Shown: positions 49,363 to 58,632 of the stretch, one piece after another
How the letters are laid out: each line of letters starts with the position of its first letter
How positions within the stretch are numbered: position 1 is the first letter of the stretch
From: Peptococcaceae bacterium BRH_c8a
Lineage (GTDB): Bacteria; Bacillota; Desulfotomaculia; Desulfotomaculales; Desulfallaceae
DNA length: 64,000 bases
Assembly (NCBI GenBank): GCA_000961575.1
Contig: LADP01000025.1
Span: 1 to 64,000, forward strand
Direction: 5' to 3'
Program-made: the position numbers and the translations under genes
The notes under the pieces: model-generated
The model's input: the letters and a program-made list of their open reading frames with translations, nothing else
The model's database searches: none
Told to the model about the DNA's origin: nothing

Positions 49363-52300
49363 CTAAACTACAACCCACCTGTTAACATGCGTAAAATACA
49401 ATCCCGCCTCTTTGACCGTTCCTATGGCCAAATCCTCCCAGTATTTCTTATACATCTGTACCTGAGGGGTGTAGTAATCTACAAGATCTGCTAACATTTC
49501 GTCGTTTTCCACTGTGTCTGTCTTGTAATCTACCAACACCCAACCGTCGCCTTCTTGGAAGACCAGGTCTATGGTACCGGATATGACGGTTTCTCCTTCC
49601 AGGCCGTACTCTTTGCCGTCGACACTGGCGGAAAAAGGCACCTCCATGAAGCGATTCTTGCTTTTGAGCATCCTCCGCCAGAGGGGTGACTGTAATATTT
49701 TCCCCACCAGGGCCAGTATCTGATCTTTCTCCTCCTGCGCCCTTCCTTCTTCGGCAATGATGTTTTCCACCAACAACCCCAGGTTGTCAGGAGTTTTCTT
49801 AGCACAGACCTCCAGCACCCGGTGAATCACCCTGCCCCATGACAGGCCGCGACCCGTGCTGACCCTGACCGGCCTTGCACTGCCTCCCTTAACCAACTCT
49901 GTAACCGCTGCCACATGATAACTGGGTTTATTGATGGGGCTATGGGGGCCAAGAAAGCCTTCCCTTGCCCCGACTAGGTCTTCCACCGTCAGCTCGTCAC
50001 AGGGTTCCGGTTCACCCCATGGTAAATGCCCTTTGCTGTCCTCAAGTTCGGTTGCACTTTCAAAAAAGCCGTTTAGCTTACGCCAGGGGCTGTTTTCAGG
50101 CTTTGATGAATAGGTGCTCACCACCAGGAGGTTTTTCGCCCTGGTAGCAGCCACATATAGCAGCCGCAGTTCTTCGGCATCCAGATACTTTTGTTCTTTC
50201 TCGGCAAAACCATCCCAGCCCGTGGGCTGGCCCAGTATTTCACTCCGATAATTTTTCTCCTTTTCAATCACGAAGTAGCCGCGGGGAGTATCTCCACCTC
50301 GGTCGATATGCATCTTGGGAGGTTTGTCAACTTTTTTCCCGGGGTTGGCCAGGAACACCACCGGTGCTTCCAACCCCTTGGCTTTGTGCAGGTTCATCAG
50401 CCTGACGGCGTCGCCTTCCCAGGGGGCGATGTTTATCTCCTCTTCTAACCCTCTCTCCATAAGTATCTCCAGGTATTCCACCAGCGAGGTAAAAGTAGTT
50501 ATTCCTCTGCGTTCAGCGGCGGCGAGTAACTCCAGGCTTTGCATTAAGTGCCCGGAACGGCTCTTACCCTGTTCTCCTGCTAGGGCGTATGGCACAATAC
50601 CCAGTTCCCGCATGATGTTTTCCAGGGCGGCGCCGGCCGGTAACCTCTGCGCCCACTTCCGGAAAATCCGTAATTGCCCGAACGCCCACGTGAATATTCC
50701 CCCGTCTTTATCGACGTAGCCGGTCGGAACTTCGGTCATGAAGTTAAAACGGCCGCCCGCCTGTTTAAACCGCCAGAGCTGGTTATCGCTTAACCCGAAA
50801 AGGCCTCCCCGCAGTGCCGCTGCCAGCTGAACCGGGTTATCCGGATCTATAACTGCTTTCAATACTTTAAGCACTTCAGCCATCTCCACGGACTGAGAAA
50901 AACCATTGCCCCCGGCAATCTGGAAAGGGATGCCGTGCTTTTCCAACGCTCTTGCATACTCATCCATGTACGTCTTATACCGCAGTATGATCATAAAATC
51001 TCCGGGCGCGGGCTTTTCGGTTAAACCAGCCTCCAGCTCGTCACGGCTTCTGGATAGTAAAATCCCGCCGTCAATGGCCCAGCGAATCCAGCGGGCGATC
51101 CGCACCGCGTCAACCTGGACAATGCCAAGTTGTTTGTTCCCGTTCAGCTTGGGTATGTTATTAATTCTTACTCCGTAACACTTGCCGTCCCCATTGGTGC
51201 GCACGGTATCGAGACTGGCAAAGGCAGCCTGGAAATCATCAGCCTCCTCGGGGAAAAGGCTCTGGAAGGCAGGATTCACAAATTCTCCAATAGCCTGAAC
51301 CGAACGGAAATTGGTGGTCAAATGCAGCACTGTACCCCCGCTGGTTGCTAATAGCCTCTTGACCTCGTTGTATGTATCTATGTCGGCGCGGCGGAAGCGG
51401 TAGATGGCCTGTTTGGGGTCGCCAACTACGAACAGCGACCCGGGCCCGGGAACGAGCTTTCGCCAGTTTTTTTCGTTAACGTTCCGGCCGGTTAAGTAAA
51501 ACATAATTTCAGCCTGGATGGGGTCAGTATCTTGAAACTCATCCACCAGCAGGTGGGAATAGCGTTTCTGGAAATACTGCCGCACTTCCGGGTTATCTTG
51601 CAATAAAGCAGCCGTGTTCATCAGCAGGTCCTGGAAGTTAAGTTTGGAGCATTCCCTTTTACGCTGGTTATACAAGTCAATCGCCGGCAGGACGAAGTTA
51701 ATGATGCGGGCGTGCCTGTGTTCTCGCCATGTTCGCAATACGGGTATAATGTGATGCTCCCGAAAATCGGCAAAGGCATCTCGGGCAGCTTTGGCATCAT
51801 CACCGCTGTTCCATCTTTTTAAAACCACATCTCCTTTTTTATCCAGGGCCGTCAAGAGACGCAGTAGCGTTATATCGTTATCGAGCCCCAAGAACCTGCG
51901 CCGTCTTAAAGCCATGCGCAGCATCTGCTGTAGCGTGTCCAATCCCTTTTCAGGCTCGCTGTCGGGCAACACCTTTTCAGCCCAGTCCAGCAGCTCTTTG
52001 AGCCGGGTTCGCACCGGTGCCGGGTCGGGAGCCGGCGCATCTTCGCGGGCAATTTCCACGTCCGGGTAAGCCATTAAATTCCTGTAACAATCCTTCAGGT
52101 CCCGGGCGTCTATATCTATTTTTGTTAAATCGCCCAGAAGATGCGGTGCAGTGGCTCGTACGCCGTTCAAGTAATCATCCCAAACCCTTTCTTGAAGCAG
52201 TGCATCTTCCAGGTCATCCAATTCTTCAAAATCGGGGTCCAATCCAGCCTCGATGGGCCGTTCCCGCAGGAGCAAAGCACAGAAAGAATGGATGGTGCCC

Positions 52301-52611
52301 AAAAAGCAGCGGTCCAAGTCGCTTAAGGCCCGGTCCAACCGCTCCTTTTTATCCGCATCGGCTTCCCTGGCTAGGGTCTTTTCCAACTCCACCTGGAACC
52401 GGCCCTTCAACTCCGCAGCTGCTTTCCTGGTGAAGGTTACCGCAGCCATCCTATCCACGGTGCAACTGTTTTCCCTGACCAGAGCCACCATGCGCTGTAC
52501 CAGACTGTAGGTTTTTCCCGAACCGGCCCCCGCTTCCACCATGATGCAGCTGTCCAAATCATCGACTATGGCCCTTCGCGCCTCGTTATCTTTGAACACG
52601 GCGTCAGTCAA
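49363..52611 (-). CDS. addA: UvrD/Rep-type helicase with C-terminal nuclease (AddA-like)
   Basis: 1082 residues, intact. Walker A EAGAGSGKT (about 27-35), AVTFTRKAAAELK, motif II LVDEFQDTDPIQ, motif III VVGDPKQAIYRFR, TNFRS, and motif VI RLLYVAATRAKN. The C-terminus is RecB-like nuclease: GTIDLVFQEGDGWVLVDYKTD. It resembles the AddA subunit that processes double-strand breaks. The ATG overlaps the AddB-like stop by eight bases, so they are co-translated. As a second, island-borne copy it may act in defence rather than general repair (inference). Confidence 0.88.
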   Translation of the reverse strand: MTDAVFKDNEARRAIVDDLDSCIMVEAGAGSGKTYSLVQRMVALVRENSCTVDRMAAVTFTRKAAAELKGRFQVELEKTLAREADADKKERLDRALSDLDRCFLGTIHSFCALLLRERPIEAGLDPDFEELDDLEDALLQERVWDDYLNGVRATAPHLLGDLTKIDIDARDLKDCYRNLMAYPDVEIAREDAPAPDPAPVRTRLKELLDWAEKVLPDSEPEKGLDTLQQMLRMALRRRRFLGLDNDITLLRLLTALDKKGDVVLKRWNSGDDAKAARDAFADFREHHIIPVLRTWREHRHARIINFVLPAIDLYNQRKRECSKLNFQDLLMNTAALLQDNPEVRQYFQKRYSHLLVDEFQDTDPIQAEIMFYLTGRNVNEKNWRKLVPGPGSLFVVGDPKQAIYRFRRADIDTYNEVKRLLATSGGTVLHLTTNFRSVQAIGEFVNPAFQSLFPEEADDFQAAFASLDTVRTNGDGKCYGVRINNIPKLNGNKQLGIVQVDAVRIARWIRWAIDGGILLSRSRDELEAGLTEKPAPGDFMIILRYKTYMDEYARALEKHGIPFQIAGGNGFSQSVEMAEVLKVLKAVIDPDNPVQLAAALRGGLFGLSDNQLWRFKQAGGRFNFMTEVPTGYVDKDGGIFTWAFGQLRIFRKWAQRLPAGAALENIMRELGIVPYALAGEQGKSRSGHLMQSLELLAAAERRGITTFTSLVEYLEILMERGLEEEINIAPWEGDAVRLMNLHKAKGLEAPVVFLANPGKKVDKPPKMHIDRGGDTPRGYFVIEKEKNYRSEILGQPTGWDGFAEKEQKYLDAEELRLLYVAATRAKNLLVVSTYSSKPENSPWRKLNGFFESATELEDSKGHLPWGEPEPCDELTVEDLVGAREGFLGPHSPINKPSYHVAAVTELVKGGSARPVRVSTGRGLSWGRVIHRVLEVCAKKTPDNLGLLVENIIAEEGRAQEEKDQILALVGKILQSPLWRRMLKSKNRFMEVPFSASVDGKEYGLEGETVISGTIDLVFQEGDGWVLVDYKTDTVENDEMLADLVDYYTPQVQMYKKYWEDLAIGTVKEAGLYFTHVNRWVVV

Positions 52612-55600
52612 TTTCCATCAGCCTCCTCCAGGGTTCCAGGCAAGCGCTGTCACCTTTGACCAGTTCCTTGGCCCGGGCCAGCGCCCCGGGCTGGTCGCAA
52701 ACCAAATCATAATCGCAAAACATGCACTTATCGCCGTCCTCAGCGGCGACAAAAGTACCGCCGGCCAGCAGGTCGAACAGATAGCTCAACGCTTCCGACA
52801 ACTTGGCGTGGTCGGCCCGAACCCGGCGCACCCGCTGGCCCTCTCCCTTCTCGGTGGGGAAATAATAGCCTGATATTTTAACCCGATGGGAATCTTCGGG
52901 CGCAGCCTGGCTGAGAATTTGTTCCGCCGCTATAGCATACAAGGCGTGCTGGACCTGGCGTCCCCGGTGCAGGTATTGGTTGTCACTATAGCCATAAGTG
53001 CCCCCGGTTTTATAATCCCAGACACTGTAAGTACCATCTTTATTCAGGTCAATACGGTCAATTTTACCCCGCAGCCGAAAGACGTTGCCATCAGCCAGCT
53101 TAATTTCCACCGGGTCAGCCAGGCCGCACCCAGCTTCGACCACCGCATCCCGCCCCATACCGAAGGGAACTTCAAAATATACTGGGGTGCAGTCTTTTTC
53201 TGCTTCCTCTCCGACTAAAAACAGTTCGCAGCAACGGTAAATGTCGTTCACTTCTTGATCAAACACAACTTCACCAGGCGGCGGGATCCGTTTCCTTAAA
53301 TCCAATACCAACTCGTCGGCCATCTCCATCATCATTTTTTTATGCTTGAGTAGGCTGAGCTTCTCCCCGGCTGACGTAACCCTGCGCATGAAATCGCAGA
53401 ACAACTGGTGCAATAGCGCCCCCCGTTCAAGTGCATCAAGCCAGTGCCCCGGGTCGTATTCGATATCATCCGGGGGTAAAATGTAAAGGACATGGCGCAT
53501 AAAGTAAGCAAAGGGGCAACCTGCCAGTTTTTCTATCCTGCTGCAGGACAGCACTAGCTCCTTATTATTGATCGGATCAAGATCGGCACCACAAACATCG
53601 ATTACTCCGTCGTACTCGGTAGGCTCACCGGATTGCCTTGCTTCCATCGCTGCCAGCCCCAAATCGATATTCTTATAACAATCCCTCACCGCCACCAGAC
53701 CGTCCCCCTGTACGGCCCCTGTCAGGGCCTTGCCAATCCACCATTCCAACTCGTCCAGGTATGGCTTACCGTCCTGTGGACAGTAACCAGAAGTTCTCCC
53801 CAGTGAATTGATTAGGTGCGAATAATCCAGCGAACTGTCTCTATGTAAGAGGCGATGAATCTGTAGCAGTACTGAGGATGGATATACTGCACGGTTTTCT
53901 ACCACATCAAAGGAAGAAAAACTGGTCACTACTTTACCCCTTCTTGATGCCAGGGCCAGCGCCATATAATATTGATTTTCACCGAGCCTGTTGGTGCCCG
54001 GGGGTAAATCTGGATGAATACTTAGACGCTCTTCATCCAGCAGTACTGGATCCTGGCGGCCATTACCCGGGAAAGTGTTGGCGTCTAGACCTACGATAAA
54101 GGTGTAAGGTCTGTTGGACCAGACCAGATTAGCGTATCCGGTTAGATGCATGCACCCGGGTTGGGGGCCGGATGCTCCAACCCGGAAGTCTGCCAGCAGT
54201 TTTTCCACCCGTTCCAGGGCTTCGTCCAGAGTAATTTCTAATGTGGCCAGCTGGCCGGACTGATTTATATTGATTACCAGACCCTGTAGAGCAGCGGCAT
54301 CTATTTCTTCTTTAATCCGGGTGATGCGGGCAAGAATATCGGAAAGGCTGCTGGTAAACTCACGGTAAGCGATTTTTCCATCGCTGCCCGGCAGGGGCAG
54401 TTGATTCAGCATCTGACTAATAAACTTGAATAGCTGCCTGGCCTGTTCACTCTTTCGGAGAATCTTTTCCCGCCGGCCATCCCCGTCATCTGCGTCTACT
54501 TCCAACTCAGCCCGTTCCTTTAAGCTCTCAGCCAGGTTATCCAGTAATGCATAACGCTCACGCCCCCATCCGATGCCACAACCGCGAACTAAACGCGACG
54601 CAGCCAGGGGACTAAGAAAAACATCATCCTCTGACGGCAAGCGCACGTCCCCACTAAGCAGCAGGTCCTTTAAAATGCCGGATGAGAAATTGATTTTAAT
54701 CCAATCGATAAGGCCGTCAAGTACCCTGCCCGGGCTCGTAAGCGTCCCCGGTATGCCTTCTTCCACGGTCAAGTCCAAGCCGGTACGTTTGGCCAGCGAG
54801 TAAAACACTGGTATGTAATCACCGCTTGTGTAGCCCACCGTTACATTATCCAGAGGCATCCCTTCCCCTAGAACCCTCCTTAATACCTCTTTAACCTCAT
54901 TTGTTATACCGTAAGCCTGGAAGTAGCTGAGCGAGTCGTCCCCAACAGGCTCAGGCGAATAATCAACACTATACAACCAGGGCAATCGACCGGTTTCCGA
55001 AGCGGGTTTGCTCTGGCTACCGTCGGCATAATCTGGAGACTTCGCCCCAGGCCTATTAAGCCCGTATACAGGGTCTGCTTCTAAAACAAGTAAATTATCC
55101 CCGGCCATTGCTTTAACCACTTGCTCCTCCAGTGGATAAAGCTGCAGGAAGGACGGCAGCAGGTAGAGGGCCTCACTTACAGGTGCAAAGTCAGCATCGG
55201 ATAGTATATTTAGAGCCTGAGTAAGTAAACCAGGTGAGTCAATATAACGGTGCTCATCTAAATAGCGCTCATAGGCTTTAAGCAGGGCGATCATATCACA
55301 CCCCTTGGCGGTGCTGACAAAGCTATCGGCGTTCAGTTTATCTGACTTGATGCAACAATTCCGCATAGCAAAAATCGATGATGCTATGGCTTTGACCAGA
55401 CCGGTGGAATTGCCACGCCTGGTAAAGTATGTTAAAGCCCCCTTCTCATCCAGTTCCCCAAAAACTTCTTCTATAACGGTGAAGGCAAGAGGACCGGTTA
55501 AAAGAGTTATATTTTTCTCCGCCAGGTACTCACCCGCCACTTGCTGGGCCAAACCGGTGGTTGTTTCGGGGTGCAGATTTATCCACCCGCCATCAGCCCT

Positions 55601-55714
55601 GGCCAGCCCTGCACAGAGCATACGCCCCGTGCCATAGCTGGGGACGATAAGGACTTTTTCTCGCAGCGGGTTTTTATTACATGCATTTTTAAGCGCAAGG
55701 AGCAACTTGTTCAA
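52604..55714 (-). CDS. addB: AddB-like nuclease subunit with Fe-S cysteines
   Basis: About 1036 residues. The N-terminus (KVLIVPSYGTGRML) has no proper Walker A, as in some AddB/Cas4-like scaffolds. C-terminal nuclease GKIDRIDLNKDGTYSVWDYKTG framed by the four-Cys iron-sulfur pattern: Cys in LAGCPFAYFM and CMFCDYDLVC (C-x2-C-x5-C). TTG at 55714, six bases behind AGGGTGG, is preferred over the ATG at 55756, which has no ribosome site. Partner of the AddA-like gene. Confidence 0.82.
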   Translation of the reverse strand: MNKLLLALKNACNKNPLREKVLIVPSYGTGRMLCAGLARADGGWINLHPETTTGLAQQVAGEYLAEKNITLLTGPLAFTVIEEVFGELDEKGALTYFTRRGNSTGLVKAIASSIFAMRNCCIKSDKLNADSFVSTAKGCDMIALLKAYERYLDEHRYIDSPGLLTQALNILSDADFAPVSEALYLLPSFLQLYPLEEQVVKAMAGDNLLVLEADPVYGLNRPGAKSPDYADGSQSKPASETGRLPWLYSVDYSPEPVGDDSLSYFQAYGITNEVKEVLRRVLGEGMPLDNVTVGYTSGDYIPVFYSLAKRTGLDLTVEEGIPGTLTSPGRVLDGLIDWIKINFSSGILKDLLLSGDVRLPSEDDVFLSPLAASRLVRGCGIGWGRERYALLDNLAESLKERAELEVDADDGDGRREKILRKSEQARQLFKFISQMLNQLPLPGSDGKIAYREFTSSLSDILARITRIKEEIDAAALQGLVININQSGQLATLEITLDEALERVEKLLADFRVGASGPQPGCMHLTGYANLVWSNRPYTFIVGLDANTFPGNGRQDPVLLDEERLSIHPDLPPGTNRLGENQYYMALALASRRGKVVTSFSSFDVVENRAVYPSSVLLQIHRLLHRDSSLDYSHLINSLGRTSGYCPQDGKPYLDELEWWIGKALTGAVQGDGLVAVRDCYKNIDLGLAAMEARQSGEPTEYDGVIDVCGADLDPINNKELVLSCSRIEKLAGCPFAYFMRHVLYILPPDDIEYDPGHWLDALERGALLHQLFCDFMRRVTSAGEKLSLLKHKKMMMEMADELVLDLRKRIPPPGEVVFDQEVNDIYRCCELFLVGEEAEKDCTPVYFEVPFGMGRDAVVEAGCGLADPVEIKLADGNVFRLRGKIDRIDLNKDGTYSVWDYKTGGTYGYSDNQYLHRGRQVQHALYAIAAEQILSQAAPEDSHRVKISGYYFPTEKGEGQRVRRVRADHAKLSEALSYLFDLLAGGTFVAAEDGDKCMFCDYDLVCDQPGALARAKELVKGDSACLEPWRRLMEID

Positions 55715-55756
55715 CAAAACCACCCTTTCCAACTTAAAAAAACCACCGTGTTGCAT

Positions 55757-56104
55757 GTTGCTTTATCATGGTGCTGTGAATACTCATTGTGATTACTTAT
55801 ATTAAGAAACTATCTTTCTGGAATTACAACTGCTACAGCCATAAAACGTTTTTGATTAAAAAAATATATTATATTTAGTTTCATCACTGTTTTTAATAGA
55901 GAAACTCCCATCATAGTCGAACCAACCCAAATGTATTCTTATATTCAGCCCTATATTGAGTAGACATACCTATATTAAAGGCCTTCTATTAACTTTTTTA
56001 GGCTTCAATAATGTGAGAGAGCTTATGGGCAATTACATGTTCTATGACAAATATTGTGCTTTAATTAACAAACCATTGATATATCTAACGTGCTGCAAAT
56101 TAAA
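55757..56104. other. gene-free AT-rich stretch
   Basis: No gene, repeat or clear promoter is seen between the AddB-like gene and the next hypothetical gene. Confidence 0.5.
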
Positions 56105-56599
56105 TTATTTTGAATGAATAACATATTGATCAAAAACCCAATGGTCAGTAGCCCACCCTATTAAAAGATACCTATCTCCAATACTAGTCCTCGAAAACTT
56201 ATGAATACCAAGCTTCATATTGCGAATTATATTATAAATATTATCATCAGTACCTGATTGAAAAACCATCACTCTATATTTCGCTCTTGACACTAACAAC
56301 TTCTCAAAATCTGCTTGAACTGCGTCTCGATTTCCCCATTCGCATTCTGCTACCAAAGGCACATCAGTTATATGTCCTGCTCTATCATACTGGTACCATA
56401 CAATATCATATAGCCATTCACCATTATTATCGTTATCACACCCATTAGCAGCAGTCTGATAACTATTAGCACGACCAATATCAACAAGTACCTGTTTCAC
56501 AGCACGGGTCCAAAGAGAATCGTACTTCCAATTCTCTGCTTTTGCTTTTCCTGGAATTGTTTCCAATGCATCTTTAATTTGTAATTCAATTATATCCAT
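56105..56599 (-). CDS. hypothetical protein, possibly nuclease-like
   Basis: 164 residues. WLYDIVWYQYDRAG, PLVAECEWGNRDAVQADFEK and LLVSRAKYRVMVFQ give a D ... E-x-E ... K order that could be a PD-(D/E)XK-like fold without proof. GGTG(TTATT)-type ribosome site upstream; ATG start. It lies alone between the AddAB-like pair and McrBC-like genes, so a defence link is likely. Confidence 0.55.
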   Translation of the reverse strand: MDIIELQIKDALETIPGKAKAENWKYDSLWTRAVKQVLVDIGRANSYQTAANGCDNDNNGEWLYDIVWYQYDRAGHITDVPLVAECEWGNRDAVQADFEKLLVSRAKYRVMVFQSGTDDNIYNIIRNMKLGIHKFSRTSIGDRYLLIGWATDHWVFDQYVIHSK

Positions 56600-56729
56600 C
56601 TTAATAACACCTCATCTTATTTATTAATTTACTTAAATGCTAATGTTTTTTACATTTAAATAGCTATGTAGTCGACTAAGTCCTACTGGCTAATGTTATC
56701 ATAGCGAATTCTTCCGGCCGGTTTTGCTC

Positions 56730-56840
56730 CATGGAATTGAGCAAACCTTTTGATGCCGTCGGATGAATAACCGCGAAGAGTTCTGGGGACTAGTTCATTG
56801 GCTAGCTAAATATTTTGCAAATTGTTTTATGTAAATCTAC
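56730..56840 (-). repeat. degraded copy of the recombinase 5' end
   Basis: The words TTTGCTCCATGG, GCAAACCTTTTGATG, ATAACCGCG and CTAAATATT...CAAATTGTTTTATGTAA recur in the same order and orientation as in the recombinase pseudogene at 47285-47395. The two copies bracket the 9.4-kb block with the AddAB-like genes. Confidence 0.65.
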
Positions 56841-56998
56841 TCCTAGGGCTTAACCTTGGACCTTGGATGAAAGTTTAATGAGAATAACACACAAAAGACT
56901 ATAAAAACATCCACATAGCACACCGTTTGAGACGCAACGGTTAACAGGATTATATCTACTTGTTATACTCACTCACTTTGTGCCAAAACTTATTTTGT
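56841..56998. other. gene-free gap
   Basis: Together with 56600-56729 this is about 290 bases without a gene, apart from the recombinase-end copy. Confidence 0.4.
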
Positions 56999-58627
56999 TC
57001 AAGACATAAGTTTTACCTTAGCAGTATTTAACATTTCAATAAAATCATAAGTTTGATCAAGACCGCCTGGCTTTAATATAAAACACCCAAATTTGTGTTT
57101 ATCACGGTATTCTGAAGTAAAATAAAGTGACTCAGAACCCCCACAATGACCAGGTGTAATAATAAAGGCACCCCATGCTCCGGCCAAAGATTGACCATTT
57201 CGTAATGCATCCCGATAAACATGAATATCTCTTAATCCTTCTTGAATTGATTGCCCGTTCGTTCGGTATTTAGCATCCAAGATAATTAACTCGGTTTTAT
57301 GCCTTGTCTTTACTTGGATTATATAGTCAGGTATTAAGGTCTTTGATATAGAGAAAAACTCATCGCATTGCTCGTCTAAAGAATACGAGTTAAATTTTCT
57401 CTGGAAAACAAATTTTACTTCAATATCCTGTCCTTTGCCGACCATCCTTGTGTAATCAGGTATATCATAAACAAAACCTCTCCCGTTAAGTTCCGGAAAC
57501 GACCATGTTAATTCCGGCCAAGCTTGTTGTACTAATTCCGCTATCCTGAAAAACACCCAATACTCATATACCTGCCAAGTGCACCTTAGATTAAAAAGTG
57601 AATTATCGAAGCCCAAACTAGCCCTTGGGTAAAGAATTCGCCTTGTGACTCTTTCAAAACGTGTATAAGCAGGGTGACCAATTATGGCAATCAGAGCAGC
57701 AGTATCAGGGGGGGTGGGACTAATATCTTTTAAGAAAAAGGCGTTCTTCATTGTGTTAATAATCAAGGAATAATTATCAAGTTCTTTAAGCCACCTTGTT
57801 AATCTTGACCTTGTTATGGGGTTATCAACGTTAACCAGTTTAGCCACGCTTTGTTGGAGCTCTAATATCATCCTCTGAATTCTATATAATACTTCCTTTA
57901 CATAGCAATTAGCCGGGGTGTTAAAAGTGTGTATCCTTGCTGGTAAATCAAAATAAGGGTTAGGGTCAGTACAGTAGCTCGAATTACTTCTCTGATGGGT
58001 AATTGCTGCCACTAAACCCGGTTTTCGAGCTGCGCTAATCAAAGTTTTTTTATCTGAACGTCTAGCTTGGCTTAATCTTTTCGCCTGCCTTTCGGCAATA
58101 AGCCTTCGTTGTGGCTCCTCCTTAATCGCATTAAAAGCCTTTTGCAAAGTCCTCATGTAAGTTTTAAGTAAAATAAATTTTGCAATACCAGGTGCATTAT
58201 TAACACCATGAGCAGAGATGTTGGCACCGGTTCGTCCATGGCCAGCATCAAAAACAAGCCCTTCAATTTTAGTATTAAGCTCCTCAAGTAGTTCAGAGTA
58301 AGCGTCCCGGCCAAGTTTACCCTCGTGGGGTGCTATATCAAGCGTCCAGCATTCAACACCAGTTTGACTAATTAATTCAAGAGTAACTTCGCCAGCATGA
58401 TCTTCAATTGGGATTTCCCATTTTATAAAGGTTTCGGTTTCCCTTATTTCAGTGTATTTAGAGGGAACCTCTCCGCCTGATAGATAAAGCTTCGGCCTTT
58501 CCGTTCCCTTATATATAACCTCATATATACCGCGTTCCTTTAAAACACCCGGCGGTATAATGGCGGTTTTACCTTTTTCTAATATATACTGTTCCCTTGT
58601 TCCCGTCAGCGGTATCAGACAAAGCAA
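56999..58627 (-). CDS. McrC-like DUF2357 nuclease subunit
   Basis: About 542 residues. The N-terminal half is beta-rich (ERPKLYLSGGEVPSKYTEI region), the middle is a DUF2357-type helical domain, and the C-terminus is a PD-(D/E)XK core: IPDYIIQVKTRHKTELIILDAKYR in sections, with D, D and AKYR. Start: TTG at 58627, eight bases after GGAGG; that ribosome site contains the stop codon of the McrB-like gene (GGAGGTAA), so the two are tightly coupled. A longer start at 58702 would overlap the upstream gene by 70 bases. It would be the cutting subunit of a type IV system. Confidence 0.8.
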   Translation of the reverse strand: MLCLIPLTGTREQYILEKGKTAIIPPGVLKERGIYEVIYKGTERPKLYLSGGEVPSKYTEIRETETFIKWEIPIEDHAGEVTLELISQTGVECWTLDIAPHEGKLGRDAYSELLEELNTKIEGLVFDAGHGRTGANISAHGVNNAPGIAKFILLKTYMRTLQKAFNAIKEEPQRRLIAERQAKRLSQARRSDKKTLISAARKPGLVAAITHQRSNSSYCTDPNPYFDLPARIHTFNTPANCYVKEVLYRIQRMILELQQSVAKLVNVDNPITRSRLTRWLKELDNYSLIINTMKNAFFLKDISPTPPDTAALIAIIGHPAYTRFERVTRRILYPRASLGFDNSLFNLRCTWQVYEYWVFFRIAELVQQAWPELTWSFPELNGRGFVYDIPDYTRMVGKGQDIEVKFVFQRKFNSYSLDEQCDEFFSISKTLIPDYIIQVKTRHKTELIILDAKYRTNGQSIQEGLRDIHVYRDALRNGQSLAGAWGAFIITPGHCGGSESLYFTSEYRDKHKFGCFILKPGGLDQTYDFIEMLNTAKVKLMS

Positions 58628-58632
58628 AGCAA

